Source of the DNA: Flagellimonas sediminis
GTDB lineage: Bacteria; Bacteroidota; Bacteroidia; Flavobacteriales; Flavobacteriaceae
Reading direction: 5' to 3'
DNA: 64,000 nucleotides
Assembly (NCBI RefSeq): GCF_010500845.1
Contig: NZ_JAAAMI010000004.1
Coordinates: 1 to 64,000, forward strand
The position numbers were made by a program, and so were the translations under genes. Shown here piece after piece: positions 54,956-64,000 of this stretch; the first letter of the stretch is position 1; the number at the start of each line of letters is the position of its first letter. The notes below the pieces were generated by a model that worked only from the letters and a program-made list of their open reading frames with translations, was not told the origin of the DNA and ran no database searches.

Positions 54956-56271
54956 AAATCAGGTTTTACATTGGACCCCATCAGCGTACAATCCCCGCAG
55001 ATCCTTGGAACAAAAACATACGGACCCGGACAGGATGCATTTGGAACCAAATTTTCATCATAAGCCGAAAAGTAGCTTATCAACCCGTTATTCACGCTCT
55101 CAATGACTGACAGCGGACAGGGATTACCAGCAGGATCAGAGGTGCAATAGGACGTATGGGACTCTGGTGTGGATTGCGGATTACATACAAATGGGTAGGG
55201 CGGTAATTCTTCCCCAGGAAAAAAATCCTCGTAATTAAAAAAGAGCCTTTGTTCGGAAACCCCCACGGCCTCTACAAACCCCAATACGTGTTCATCCGAA
55301 CCATCACTTCGATGCACATTGGCATAAATAGCCCCAGGCTGTACTTGGGAGAACGGATTGTTCGATTGGGAAAAACTCTTCAATACTTCATAAAACGAAA
55401 AGGCTTCAGGTGATTGTACTTGTTGCTGCACCAATATGCTATACCGATTGGAAATAATAAAATTATCCTTTCCGATGAAGCGAACCATATGCTTGGAGAC
55501 CTGGCCCGTTGGATTTCCTGCCATACTCAATTGTTCTATGGTAGTGGAGGAAACGGTATTGTAACAGACCCTGTTTTCTATCTCTCGGGCAACCACTTCC
55601 AAATTATAGGTAGGAAAAGGCAAGGCACAAGGTTCATAATCTGTGAGTACAAATTCACTTGGCGACCAATAAGGGGCAACAATTTCATAGGTCTCATCAT
55701 AGGTATACTTCAAATATTCCGAAGACCCTTTTGTTGGTTGGCTATCCACATAAATGGCCACTCCCTCTACCCCAGAATTACTAATGGCCCTTTCCGCATA
55801 AAGATTGGTAACCTCAGAAGTTCCCTGCACGGCAATGGGATCGGACGTATAATCCGTTCCACCACTGGTGGTAATTTCCAGTTCATAATCCACTCCCATT
55901 TGTAAAGCAAAAGGTTCATTGGAAAAATAGAACCCTGATTGCCCCTCTGTGAACAAAAACTCCGTTCCGTTATTTCCCAAGAGTCTCACCCTTGCCCTTT
56001 CTTCCCAATCCACTGAATCGTAGGGTTGGCTACCCAGTGGTATATAGGGATTATATACGGTATCAGTTTCCAAATCGAGGCGATTGTCACTGCGGCTTAG
56101 ATACACTTTTTGTGTGATGACCTCATCGGATAAAACGGCTTCTACCACAAGTAGTCCTTTGGCATCAGATTCCCCAAAAGTTTCTATGTCAAGCTCATCA
56201 ATACAAGCTCCCAACACGGTCAACAACATCAACCCCAAAATGGTTCTATAAATAATTGCACGCACCTTCAT
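54943..56271 (-). CDS. DUF4249 lipoprotein, first copy
   Basis: This 442-residue lipoprotein (lipobox LMLLTVLGACIDEL) has the DUF4249 opening EAVLSDEVITQKVYLSRSDN, central HMVRFIGKDNFIISNRYSIL and ending CPGPYVFVPRICGDCTLMGS. Its ATG shares one base with the TGA of the TonB receptor (TGATG), so the two are translationally coupled. An extra Cys-containing loop near FVCNPQSTPESHTSYCTS distinguishes it from the second copy. Confidence 0.85.
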   Translation of the reverse strand: MKVRAIIYRTILGLMLLTVLGACIDELDIETFGESDAKGLLVVEAVLSDEVITQKVYLSRSDNRLDLETDTVYNPYIPLGSQPYDSVDWEERARVRLLGNNGTEFLFTEGQSGFYFSNEPFALQMGVDYELEITTSGGTDYTSDPIAVQGTSEVTNLYAERAISNSGVEGVAIYVDSQPTKGSSEYLKYTYDETYEIVAPYWSPSEFVLTDYEPCALPFPTYNLEVVAREIENRVCYNTVSSTTIEQLSMAGNPTGQVSKHMVRFIGKDNFIISNRYSILVQQQVQSPEAFSFYEVLKSFSQSNNPFSQVQPGAIYANVHRSDGSDEHVLGFVEAVGVSEQRLFFNYEDFFPGEELPPYPFVCNPQSTPESHTSYCTSDPAGNPCPLSVIESVNNGLISYFSAYDENLVPNASCPGPYVFVPRICGDCTLMGSNVKPDFWEE

Positions 56272-59069
56272 CAGAATTTAAAATTGTAGGTTATGGAGGG
56301 AATTGGGATCCCGAAAATAGAGCTCTGCAAGGCCTTGACCTCACCATCTTTCGTTACAAAGAACACGGAATATGGATTGTTACGACCAAGAACATTATAC
56401 ACTTGAATTGTAATAAAACTATGGGCCAATTTATTCTTCTTGTGATTGCCCTCAATGTTCACTCCCAAATCCAATCGGTAGTAATCGGGTATTCTATATT
56501 TATTTCGATCACTAAAGATTACATAATCCGCATTATTGAAGCGAAAGGTTCCCACAGGATAGGTAATGGGCCTCCCTGTTTGATAGGCGAAGTTCATGGA
56601 AAAGCTGAACCTTCTGGTCAATTTGTAATTGGCGATCAAGCTTACATCATGTGGCTTATCAAAATTAGATGGGAAGAATTCACCATTGTTAATTCGCTCC
56701 TCGGGATATTCGCCATCAAATTTGTACAACGATCTGGAATAGGTATAACTGAGCCAGCCATTCAAATCCCCTTTGTCCTTCTTTAACAAAAATTCCACTC
56801 CATAGGCCTTCCCTTCTCCTTGCAGTACTTCGGTTTCCACATTCTCGTTCAACAATAGATCGGCCCCTGTCTTAAAATCGAGCACATCATCCATCTTCTT
56901 GTAATACCCTTCTAGACTTAACTCGAACATATTGTCTTTGAAGTTTTTATAGAATCCCAAAGTCGCCTGATACCCTTTTTGGGGTTTGATGTTCAAATCC
57001 GATAATTTCCATGTATCGATCGGGGAAACCGTGGTATTGTTGGAAAGGGTATGAATAAATTGGTAGGAATTATTGAAACTTGCCTTGACCGATAAATCAG
57101 GCGCTAATAAATATCGTGCTGAAATCCTTCCTTCGGGCCCGCCATACATTTTGATGAACTCGCCACTATCATAGCGCAATGTGTCTTGAACGGTGGCCTC
57201 ATTGCGGGGAGCGCCTTCTTGATAGGTGTTCTGGGTTGCCTTTCCCATGGCGGAATAGAACATGTACCTAGCCCCTACACTCAACAACAATTTATCGGAT
57301 ACCTTGAATTCATCCCCAAAGAAAAGTGCTCCCTCCAACGCTTGTTCTTGTTCAATATCCACAGGGGCCACATTGGAATCGCCCTGTGGTTCAATACTTC
57401 CAGGATTAACGGAATAGTATTTGGCAGAAAGGCCATAGTCCAAGGCATGGTTTTCGTTCAAACGGGTCATTATTTTGTATTTCAATTCCGATTCGTTGAT
57501 GGCATAATCCAACTCAAAATCATTATTTCCTTCACTTTCGTAATCGATCCCAAAATCATAATCACTGTTACCTGCGGTCAGTACCCCACTGGTCCTATCA
57601 CTTAACCGATGTGCCCAACGCACTGAAAACAATCGGTTGCTATAATTGTAAAGGGAGTCTGAAGTGATGCTGAACTTGTCCTTACTGTAATAGGCGGTAG
57701 CACGAACTTCACTGTTTTCATTGAACCGATGATGGTATTTCACGATTCCGTCAAAAAAAGAAGCTTCGCTATTGCTCAAGGATTCATCGTCCAACGAACG
57801 TAGGATCCAGTCGGCATAGGCTCCTCTTCCTCCGACCACCACGGAAGACGTTTCTTTTTTAAAGGGGATTTCCAAGGCTAAATTCCCAGTGACAGGCCCG
57901 ATAGAGCCTTCGCCAGATATTTTTTCGACATTACCATTTTTGGTTTCAATATCGAATACGGATGAAAGTCGCCCCCCAAACTCCACCGGAGCGGCCCCTT
58001 TGTAGATATTTACCTTTTCCGTAGTAAAGGGGTTCAAAGCCTGAAAAATACCGAAGAAATGAGTAGGGTTGTAAATTACCGCATCGTCCAGCATCACAAG
58101 GTTCTGATCGGTTTTGCCTCCCCTTACATTGAGTCCTGATGCACCTTCACCAGCCGACGATATTCCAGGCAAGGCTTTGGCCACCTCCAAAATATTGCGC
58201 TCTCCCAATACCAATGGAATGTTTTTGGATTCTTCGGATTCAATTTCTTCACTACTGGTAATGGCTTCTTCCACATTGCTCACGGCATCCGCTTCCACCA
58301 CAACCTCATCCAATTGCTCCAAGCTTTCTCCCAAACTGAGATTTAAGGTACCACTGTTGTACATGATCACCTCCCTTTCGGAATCCTTTATCCCCATGGC
58401 ACTGGTCGTAATAACGTTATAACCGGCAGGCAATTCAATGGTATAATTCCCTGCTTCATTGGTAATGGCCGCTATTCCCTTGCCCTTTACCCTAATGGCC
58501 AAATCGGGAATAGGTTCACCAGTTCTGTCATTGATTGCATTACCCGATAAGGTATAGGCTTCCCTTAAACTTTGCTGATCGGCCTTGCCAATACGAATCA
58601 GAGGTAATTTGTCCGCAGACTGTACCTTCGTTTCGGCATAAAAGGTAGGTGGAGGCGCATTTTGAGCAACGATGTTATTCGTTTTCGAAATCAGACTATC
58701 CTGTGAACCTAGGAAAGCGGCGGGCAATTCGTCATAAATAATACCATTCTGAAGCAGGAAAATACGCTTCTCCCCTTCCAGAACATAGTAATTCAGATTA
58801 GTCCCAGAAAAAAGGTCATCCAATACCACAGTTATAGAAGAATTGGAATAATCTTTATTGACATCAATATTTCCCATCCATTCTTCAAGATAAAAAAAAG
58901 AGTATCCAGATTGTCTCTCCAATTCCGCAAAAAACTCTGAAGGAGTTCGTTCGGCCTTTGTTATAGTGATATTATCTTCCTGGGCAGAAATCAATGGGGA
59001 CCATAAGATCAGCAATGCAAAACTTATCCCCACTTTTAATAAATGAAAGTGATTGTAGCAAGTATTCAA
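56271..59069 (-). CDS. TonB-dependent receptor with STN and carboxypeptidase-like domains
   Basis: This 932-residue outer membrane receptor of the FecA/CirA side of the family is not SusC. Order: signal peptide (FALLILWSPLISAQ), STN domain (ITITKAERTPSEFFAELERQ), carboxypeptidase-regulatory domain (LSGNAINDRTGEPIPDLAIR), plug (GLNVRGGKTDQNLVMLDDAV) and barrel ending PSITYNFKF with terminal Phe. It is the first gene of the operon that contains two DUF4249 lipoproteins. The STN domain suggests signalling, but no sigma/FecR pair is adjacent. Substrate unknown. Confidence 0.9.
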   Translation of the reverse strand: MNTCYNHFHLLKVGISFALLILWSPLISAQEDNITITKAERTPSEFFAELERQSGYSFFYLEEWMGNIDVNKDYSNSSITVVLDDLFSGTNLNYYVLEGEKRIFLLQNGIIYDELPAAFLGSQDSLISKTNNIVAQNAPPPTFYAETKVQSADKLPLIRIGKADQQSLREAYTLSGNAINDRTGEPIPDLAIRVKGKGIAAITNEAGNYTIELPAGYNVITTSAMGIKDSEREVIMYNSGTLNLSLGESLEQLDEVVVEADAVSNVEEAITSSEEIESEESKNIPLVLGERNILEVAKALPGISSAGEGASGLNVRGGKTDQNLVMLDDAVIYNPTHFFGIFQALNPFTTEKVNIYKGAAPVEFGGRLSSVFDIETKNGNVEKISGEGSIGPVTGNLALEIPFKKETSSVVVGGRGAYADWILRSLDDESLSNSEASFFDGIVKYHHRFNENSEVRATAYYSKDKFSITSDSLYNYSNRLFSVRWAHRLSDRTSGVLTAGNSDYDFGIDYESEGNNDFELDYAINESELKYKIMTRLNENHALDYGLSAKYYSVNPGSIEPQGDSNVAPVDIEQEQALEGALFFGDEFKVSDKLLLSVGARYMFYSAMGKATQNTYQEGAPRNEATVQDTLRYDSGEFIKMYGGPEGRISARYLLAPDLSVKASFNNSYQFIHTLSNNTTVSPIDTWKLSDLNIKPQKGYQATLGFYKNFKDNMFELSLEGYYKKMDDVLDFKTGADLLLNENVETEVLQGEGKAYGVEFLLKKDKGDLNGWLSYTYSRSLYKFDGEYPEERINNGEFFPSNFDKPHDVSLIANYKLTRRFSFSMNFAYQTGRPITYPVGTFRFNNADYVIFSDRNKYRIPDYYRLDLGVNIEGNHKKNKLAHSFITIQVYNVLGRNNPYSVFFVTKDGEVKALQSSIFGIPIPSITYNFKF

Positions 59070-59257
59070 TGGTTAGCAATGTTTTAGTTGCTAACAATTT
59101 AACAAAAAACATTAAGGTTGGTTAAATTAGCATGTCAATAAATGTAAAAATCACGGTATTCAGGTATATAAGTTTAATTTTTAACAACCCTAAACAGGAT
59201 AATTCAAAAAGAATGGCTTAACATTATTGGAACAATGATCAACCTTACCACCAACCC

Positions 59258-60865
59258 ATGAAAAAAAACAAAACTCAATTCCTTTTGGCCTTATTCGGCC
59301 TATTTTGTCTTGTTTCACAAGCACAAGTTGAAAAAGCCCCTACCCGTACCGAAGGCGAAGGTCCTTGGTCACAGCTTATTATTAGAGGTGTCACCGTTAT
59401 AGATGGTACACTTTCCCCACCCATTGGCCCCATCGATATTGTGGTGGAAAATAACAGAATTGCTTCTGTGCAAGTAGTTGGGTTTCCGGGAATGGACATC
59501 CACCCTGATAGACGACCCAAATTGAAGCCAGGCGGCAAGGAACTGAATGCCGAAGGCATGTATCTCTTACCTGGATTTGTGGATACCCATGCCCATATCG
59601 GAGGTGGCAGCCAAGGCACTCCTGCCGAGTATGTATTCAAACTTTGGATGGCCCATGGAATCACGACCATATGCGACCCAGGTTCCGGTAATGGAATCGA
59701 TTGGGTGTTGGACCAAAAGAAGAAGAGTGAGAAAAATGAAATCACGGCACCTCGCATAAAAGCATACAATTGGTTTGGCAACAGTTTGAACGGGGAACCA
59801 GGTCGGGGCGATATCACAACCCCAGAAGCAGCCCGTGAATGGGTCCGCGAAAATGCCAAAAAAGGTGCGGATGGTATCAAATTTGGTGGAGGACTGCCCG
59901 AAGTGATGCAAGCTGCCTTGGAAGAGAACAAAAAATTGGGATTACGTTCCAAGACCCACCACGCCCAATTGTATGTTGGCAGATGGAACGTATTGAACAG
60001 TGCCAGGGCCGGACTCACCTCCATGGAACACTGGTATGGCCTACCAGAAGCCATGTTCGATGACAGGACCGTCCAAAACTATTCCTTGGATTATAACTAT
60101 CAAAACGAACAAGATCGATTTGGTGAGGCAGGACAACTTTGGACCCAAGCAGCCAGACCATATTCCAAAAAATGGAACGAGGTCATGGATGAGCTTATTT
60201 CGTTGGATTTCTCCATTTCACCAACCATGGTCATTTATGAAGCCAACCGCGATCTGCAACGAGCCCGCCGAGCAGAGTGGCACGAATCCTATACCTTACC
60301 TTCCCTTTGGGATTTTTACGCCCCTAGCCGACAATCGCATGGTTCGTACTGGCACTTTTGGGGTACCGAACAAGAAATCGCTTGGAAAGAGAACTATAAA
60401 CTTTGGATGACCTTCTTGAACGAATATAAAAACCGTGGCGGAAGGGTAACGGTTGGCACTGATGCCGGGTTCATCTACCAGCTTTACGGTTTTGCGTACC
60501 CAAGGGAAATGGAATTGTTACGTGAGGCAGGTTTCCATCCTTTGGAAGTAATCAAGGCAGCCACACTGAACGGGGCCGAGGCCCTGGGCATGGATGACCA
60601 AATCGGTACCATTAAAGTGGGCAAATTGGCCGATTTTGTCATTTTGGAAGAAAATCCCCTGGTAAACCTTAAAGTGCTTTACGGCACTGGAGCCATAAAA
60701 CTAAAGGATGATAATACCGTGCAACGTGTGGGTGGTATAAAATACACCATCAAGGATGGTATTATTTACGATGCCAAGCAATTGTTGGAAGACGTGAAAA
60801 AAATTGTTGACGAAGCAAAAGCCAACGCAAATTACAAGATCCTTCAACCTGGAATGAAAGGATAA
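59258..60865 (+). CDS. Secreted amidohydrolase (imidazolonepropionase-like)
   Basis: This 535-residue metal-dependent hydrolase has a signal peptide (FLLALFGLFCLVSQAQ). The amidohydrolase fold is shown by the first metal motif GFVDTHAHIGGG, further ligands around LRSKTHHAQLYVGRWN and TSMEHWYG, and the last Asp in VTVGTDAGFIYQ. The C-terminal block is MDDQIGTIKVGKLADFVILE. Exported relatives include prolidase-like and cyclic-imide hydrolases; the substrate here is not clear. It faces the D-aminoacylase/FN3 operon across a shared terminator. Confidence 0.83.
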   Translation: MKKNKTQFLLALFGLFCLVSQAQVEKAPTRTEGEGPWSQLIIRGVTVIDGTLSPPIGPIDIVVENNRIASVQVVGFPGMDIHPDRRPKLKPGGKELNAEGMYLLPGFVDTHAHIGGGSQGTPAEYVFKLWMAHGITTICDPGSGNGIDWVLDQKKKSEKNEITAPRIKAYNWFGNSLNGEPGRGDITTPEAAREWVRENAKKGADGIKFGGGLPEVMQAALEENKKLGLRSKTHHAQLYVGRWNVLNSARAGLTSMEHWYGLPEAMFDDRTVQNYSLDYNYQNEQDRFGEAGQLWTQAARPYSKKWNEVMDELISLDFSISPTMVIYEANRDLQRARRAEWHESYTLPSLWDFYAPSRQSHGSYWHFWGTEQEIAWKENYKLWMTFLNEYKNRGGRVTVGTDAGFIYQLYGFAYPREMELLREAGFHPLEVIKAATLNGAEALGMDDQIGTIKVGKLADFVILEENPLVNLKVLYGTGAIKLKDDNTVQRVGGIKYTIKDGIIYDAKQLLEDVKKIVDEAKANANYKILQPGMKG

Positions 60866-60900
60866 ATTGAAAGTTTTATAGCTTTCTAAAAAAGAGTTTG

Positions 60901-60936
60901 AAAAAGCTGCGGCCCATTTTTGCGCCGCAGCTTTTT
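60901..60936. terminator. Bidirectional rho-independent terminator
   Basis: A perfect 13-bp stem, AAAAAGCTGCGGC (60901-60913) with GCCGCAGCTTTTT (60924-60936), and a 10-nt loop lie between the convergent genes ending at 60865 and 60940. T-runs on both strands allow it to serve both. Confidence 0.92.
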
Positions 60937-60939
60937 TCA

Positions 60940-62271
60940 TTAGAAAACCTTGCCCAAAGCATTACTTACCTTTTGCCAACCTGTCTTACTGGATCGAAGC
61001 TTGGAGCTTTCCTGCTCGATATGCACAAATCTACCTGTGGTATTGGTTGCCTCTACGTTGCAAGGGTTGGGAGACCCATTGATAAATCGTCCCTGGGTAT
61101 TGTCAAATGCTGCATAACGAGTCCAATTAACATCTATATGAGGAATTTTAAAGGTGAGCGAACTGTCCTCTTCCAACAGGGCATTCTTTATAAGGGACAC
61201 ATAATCCTTAGCTGGCGTTTTATTGGTGCCATTGCTCATGATCACATAAGGATCGGAAGCCTCTTTGGAAAACCCATGAAGTTGTACGAAGACACTTCCA
61301 GGCAATTCATCATACATGATTTCTGTAGTCCTCTGAAAGGTCGAATAAATATTGTGGGGAACGTCGGATACCCGATAAGGTGCATAATTGTTGCTACATG
61401 CCTTGGTGGTCCCGGAACAATCGGTAGGTTCTTCTCTGTTACACCTGTGGGCGCCACTGATGAACAGGGCCTTGGCCACATTCTGTCTAAAAACGTACGC
61501 GGCTTGGTATCCGGTGTTCTGGTCATGCAAAATGTGAGGTGCAGCCAAGACCAGATTTTGCTTTTTCGGTGTTTTACTAAAAACAAAGGTTCCCCAATAG
61601 TTGGTCCTGATACTAAACTCTTTTAAAATATAGTACACTTGGTTGGGAGTGGATTCGGTATCGGTAAATTCCACCACTTGATAATTTACATAAACCGCTT
61701 GGTCCACGGCTTGTTCAATGTTATTCTCCAAGAGGGCATGAATGATGAGACCCCATTGATCCAAATCATTATCGGTGGGCACTTTGTAATTGTTTCCAGA
61801 AACACCGGGAACGGCATCCATTAAGGTGCCTAAATATACCTCTAGGTTACCGGAATCGTACTGAAGCTCTGCAGTCAAGAGATCCATGGTGGATACTTCC
61901 AGGGGATCGCTCAGTTCCGATGCATTGCCCGCGGCATCATTGGCTTGAATTTGGTAAGTATACGTTCGGCCCGGTTCCAAACCATCCAAAAAATAGGAGG
62001 GTTTCCCCGAACCCACCAAAAACTCATTATCCTGATACAGCCAATAGTTCTTTACTTTCACATTGTCCGTTGCTGGTTCCCAGATCAGGTCCAAGGAACG
62101 CTGTGTAACATTTGTAGCCACAAGTCCAGTTGGTTTTGAGGGAGATTCACTGTCCACTTCAATTGGTGCGTTCCCGTCATTATTGGAGGAACAAGAGGCG
62201 GCCGACATAACCATTAAAAATACATACGCTTTCAGTAGGTTTTTAAGATAGGACTTCGTTTTCATAATCAT
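60940..62271 (-). CDS. FN3 lipoprotein with unrecognised His-rich domain
   Basis: This 443-residue lipoprotein (lipobox MVMSAASCSSNN) has a fibronectin type III domain at about residues 42-130 (PTGLVATNVTQRSLDLIWEP; YTYQIQANDAAGNASELSDP). The C-terminal 300 residues are not a family I recognise but carry conserved-looking polar motifs: LAAPHILHDQNTGY, LFISGAHRCNREEP, VSDVPHNIYSTFQR and VFVQLHGFSKEA. Their spacing of His, Asp, Arg and Glu recalls metal-dependent amidohydrolases such as N-formylglutamate amidohydrolase, without a firm match. Its start overlaps the D-aminoacylase stop by 4 bp. Confidence 0.6.
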   Translation of the reverse strand: MIMKTKSYLKNLLKAYVFLMVMSAASCSSNNDGNAPIEVDSESPSKPTGLVATNVTQRSLDLIWEPATDNVKVKNYWLYQDNEFLVGSGKPSYFLDGLEPGRTYTYQIQANDAAGNASELSDPLEVSTMDLLTAELQYDSGNLEVYLGTLMDAVPGVSGNNYKVPTDNDLDQWGLIIHALLENNIEQAVDQAVYVNYQVVEFTDTESTPNQVYYILKEFSIRTNYWGTFVFSKTPKKQNLVLAAPHILHDQNTGYQAAYVFRQNVAKALFISGAHRCNREEPTDCSGTTKACSNNYAPYRVSDVPHNIYSTFQRTTEIMYDELPGSVFVQLHGFSKEASDPYVIMSNGTNKTPAKDYVSLIKNALLEEDSSLTFKIPHIDVNWTRYAAFDNTQGRFINGSPNPCNVEATNTTGRFVHIEQESSKLRSSKTGWQKVSNALGKVF

Positions 62272-63815
62272 TCTTTTTTTAAGATTCTTCCATTCAGATT
62301 TTCAGTAAAACTTCCATTTTCAATAGTCATTTTTCCATTGATGATACTATGCCTCAATCCCTCGGACAATTGGAAAGCATTTTCATAATCCGCCTTATCA
62401 CCAAAGGCTTCCGGGTCAAAAATGATGATATCGGCATAATTGCCCACGACCAGGGCCCCTCTTTTTTTCATTCGGAATATTTGGGCTGTCTTTGAAGAGC
62501 TATGGTTGATAAAATCAGCCAAAGTAATGGCTCCTTCCTTTACATGATACTTGTATTTTCTGGGGAAAGTGCCATATTTTCGAGGATGTCCGGTATTCCC
62601 ATCGGAACCAGTGACCACCCAATCCTGTTTCATAAAATTTTCCACATCATATGGGTCCATGCTGAAGGAGGCCACGCGGGGGTACCCTTTTTTTAGGATC
62701 TCAAAAACGGTTTCATTGGGAGGCAATCCTAAGGTTTCGGAAAGTTCCCTCAATGTTTTGCCCACATATTCCTTTTGTGCCGCATTGATAATCAGTAATT
62801 TTTCCGGACCTCCCCTGAGTTCTATATTTTGTTGGGTCTCGTCTAAGACCCATGGCCTTAGGTTGGTATCCCCATATCGGATGAACAAAGAATCCTTGCC
62901 TCCACTTTCTGCCCACCGGGGAACAACTGCTGCCTGCAAACCAGTGGCACTGGCCAAATATGGATATTGGCTTGCGGTGACTTCCAAACCGCTTTTAATG
63001 GCGTTGTCAATAATTTGGATAATGGAATCACTTTGTTTCCAAACTTTCTTGCCCAAACATTTGATATGTGATATATGCATGGGCATTCCTGACTCTTTTC
63101 CTATTTCCAAGGCTTCCTTTACCGAAGTTGCCAATCCAATGGAATAGGTACCTTCATCCCGTAAATGGGTATCATAAATGCCATGGAACTTGGCCACAAC
63201 CTTACCTAACTCGACTATCTCTTCAGTAGTGGCATAACTTCCCGGCGCGTAAAAAAGACCTGTCGACATGCCAAAGGCACCTGCCTCCATCTCCTGTTGC
63301 AGCAATTCTTTCATTTGGGTCATTTCTTCCTTTGTGGGTTGGCGGTCCACTTTTCCCATCACTTTTTCCCTAAGGGTCCCCTGCCCCACCAAAAAGGCGA
63401 CATTGGTTCCGATACCTTGTTCTTCGTATAGCTTGGCGTATTTGGAAATGGGATAGGGACTACTACCATCATTGCCCACCACCACCGTTGTAATCCCCTG
63501 AAAAAGAAAAGGCTTGTTATGGGATTCATTTGGATTTTCCAATTCCCTATCCGCATGGGTATGTGGGTCGATAAATCCCGGAGCAACGATCAAGCCCTTG
63601 GCATCGATGATTTTTTTGGATAAAAAATTCACCTTTCCCTGGTTTCCGATGTAGCTAATGGTATCTGCCTTGATGGCAATGGACACCATTTGCGGCTCTT
63701 TGTTGAGCCCATCATAGACAATTCCGTTTTTGATCAAGATATCCACTTCCTGATTCTTGGGCACGCATCCACCCCAACAAACTGTGGCAATCAATATAAT
63801 AATTGGAATTTTCAT
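62268..63815 (-). CDS. N-acyl-D-amino-acid deacylase-like lipoprotein
   Basis: This 515-residue amidohydrolase of the D-aminoacylase subgroup has a lipoprotein signal (IILIATVCWGGCVPK). Metal motif: APGFIDPHTHADRE. Other blocks typical of the group are GNDGSSPYPI, FGMSTGLFYAPGSYAT, DTHLRDEGTYS, PMHISHIKCLG and VTGSDGNTGHPRKYGTFPR, with a final KRGALVVGNYADIIIFDPE. It probably hydrolyses N-acyl-D-amino acids or similar amides at the cell surface. It is translationally coupled to the FN3 lipoprotein, suggesting they act on the same compound. Confidence 0.87.
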   Translation of the reverse strand: MKIPIIILIATVCWGGCVPKNQEVDILIKNGIVYDGLNKEPQMVSIAIKADTISYIGNQGKVNFLSKKIIDAKGLIVAPGFIDPHTHADRELENPNESHNKPFLFQGITTVVVGNDGSSPYPISKYAKLYEEQGIGTNVAFLVGQGTLREKVMGKVDRQPTKEEMTQMKELLQQEMEAGAFGMSTGLFYAPGSYATTEEIVELGKVVAKFHGIYDTHLRDEGTYSIGLATSVKEALEIGKESGMPMHISHIKCLGKKVWKQSDSIIQIIDNAIKSGLEVTASQYPYLASATGLQAAVVPRWAESGGKDSLFIRYGDTNLRPWVLDETQQNIELRGGPEKLLIINAAQKEYVGKTLRELSETLGLPPNETVFEILKKGYPRVASFSMDPYDVENFMKQDWVVTGSDGNTGHPRKYGTFPRKYKYHVKEGAITLADFINHSSSKTAQIFRMKKRGALVVGNYADIIIFDPEAFGDKADYENAFQLSEGLRHSIINGKMTIENGSFTENLNGRILKKE

Positions 63816-63847
63816 GATTCTTGAAACAACATTGGGCCAAACATGGG

Positions 63848-64000
63848 CTATTGCTCTTCTTGAGCTTCGTAGATAATAATGTTATCCAGATCGAAGGACT
63901 CAGCAGTGGCGCCAGATTGTATTTGGATGACCAGTTGATAGGACCGAATCCCTTTTTGGTAACCACTGTCAATTTTAAGCCACTGACCAGCTATGTTTTC
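63848..64000 (-). CDS. C-terminus of an unidentified gene (partial)
   Basis: The last 50 codons of a minus-strand gene run off the window edge: GQWLKIDSGYQKGIRSYQLV then ATAESFDLDNIIIYEAQEEQ and TAG at 63850-63848. Alternating hydrophobic residues and the closing FDLDNIIIYEA look like the end of a jelly-roll carbohydrate-binding-type beta sandwich. It lies 32 bp upstream of the D-aminoacylase gene and is probably in the same operon. The function cannot be judged from this part. Confidence 0.6.
   Translation of the reverse strand, partial: ENIAGQWLKIDSGYQKGIRSYQLVIQIQSGATAESFDLDNIIIYEAQEEQ

Noticed and set aside
1..64000. CRISPR arrays, tRNA or rRNA genes, and phage genes
   Set aside because: No regularly spaced repeats, cloverleaf candidates, ribosomal sequence or phage structural genes were noticed on either strand by reading; a dedicated search was not possible.

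Overview
The window comes from a marine-type flavobacterium (Bacteroidota, Flavobacteriaceae-like). The evidence is two SusC/SusD pairs with FecR and ECF-sigma regulators, many sulfatases, DUF4249/TonB-receptor genes, a flavobacterial TAnnTTTG promoter and Bacteroidota-type insertion sequences. No rRNA, tRNA or CRISPR array was seen.

Layout. (a) 1-6.3 kb is a decayed area: an orphan operator/promoter, an IS3-family element (669-2110), and an ABC permease fused to an M1-peptidase-like domain that carries a nonsense codon and a frameshift, plus the last codons of its lost ATPase partner. (b) 6.3-14.9 kb is a tripartite RND efflux operon (outer membrane factor, adaptor, pump) preceded by a hot-dog thioesterase. 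It is divergent from a TetR regulator; a frameshifted lipid acyltransferase and a second TetR gene follow. (c) 15.2-16.4 kb is a degenerate IS407-like element.

(d) 16.7-31.2 kb is polysaccharide utilisation locus 1 (PUL1): aldose-epimerase-like protein, esterase, sulfatase, SusD, SusC, FecR and sigma on the minus strand; sulfatase, a lipoprotein alpha/beta hydrolase and an esterase on the plus strand. (e) 31.4-34.8 kb has two copies of one IS3-family element around an AT-rich glycosidase-like lipoprotein gene; the second copy has lost 408 bp in frame. (f) 35.1-49.7 kb is PUL2: acetylesterase, sigma, FecR, SusC and SusD, then IS21 and IS5 debris that has cut off a GH3 gene, then a formylglycine-generating enzyme and two sulfatases. 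(g) 49.8-51.2 kb is IS481 and IS21 debris.

(h) 51.4-59.1 kb is an operon of a TonB-dependent receptor, two tandem DUF4249 lipoproteins, a large secreted beta-rich protein and a DsrE-like protein. (i) 59.3-64 kb holds a secreted amidohydrolase, and on the other strand a D-aminoacylase-like lipoprotein, an FN3 lipoprotein with an unrecognised His-rich domain and the end of another gene.

How it fits together: both PULs look built for a sulfated, O-acylated glycan. SusC/SusD import fragments, the sulfatases (switched on by the local formylglycine-generating enzyme) and four esterase-type hydrolases remove substituents, and FecR/sigma pairs sense uptake. PUL1 and PUL2 share paralogous sulfatases and a matching RNA hairpin between fecR and susC, so they probably arose from a common ancestor. 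Much of the window is eroding: at least seven coding loci carry stops, frameshifts or truncations, mostly next to mobile elements.
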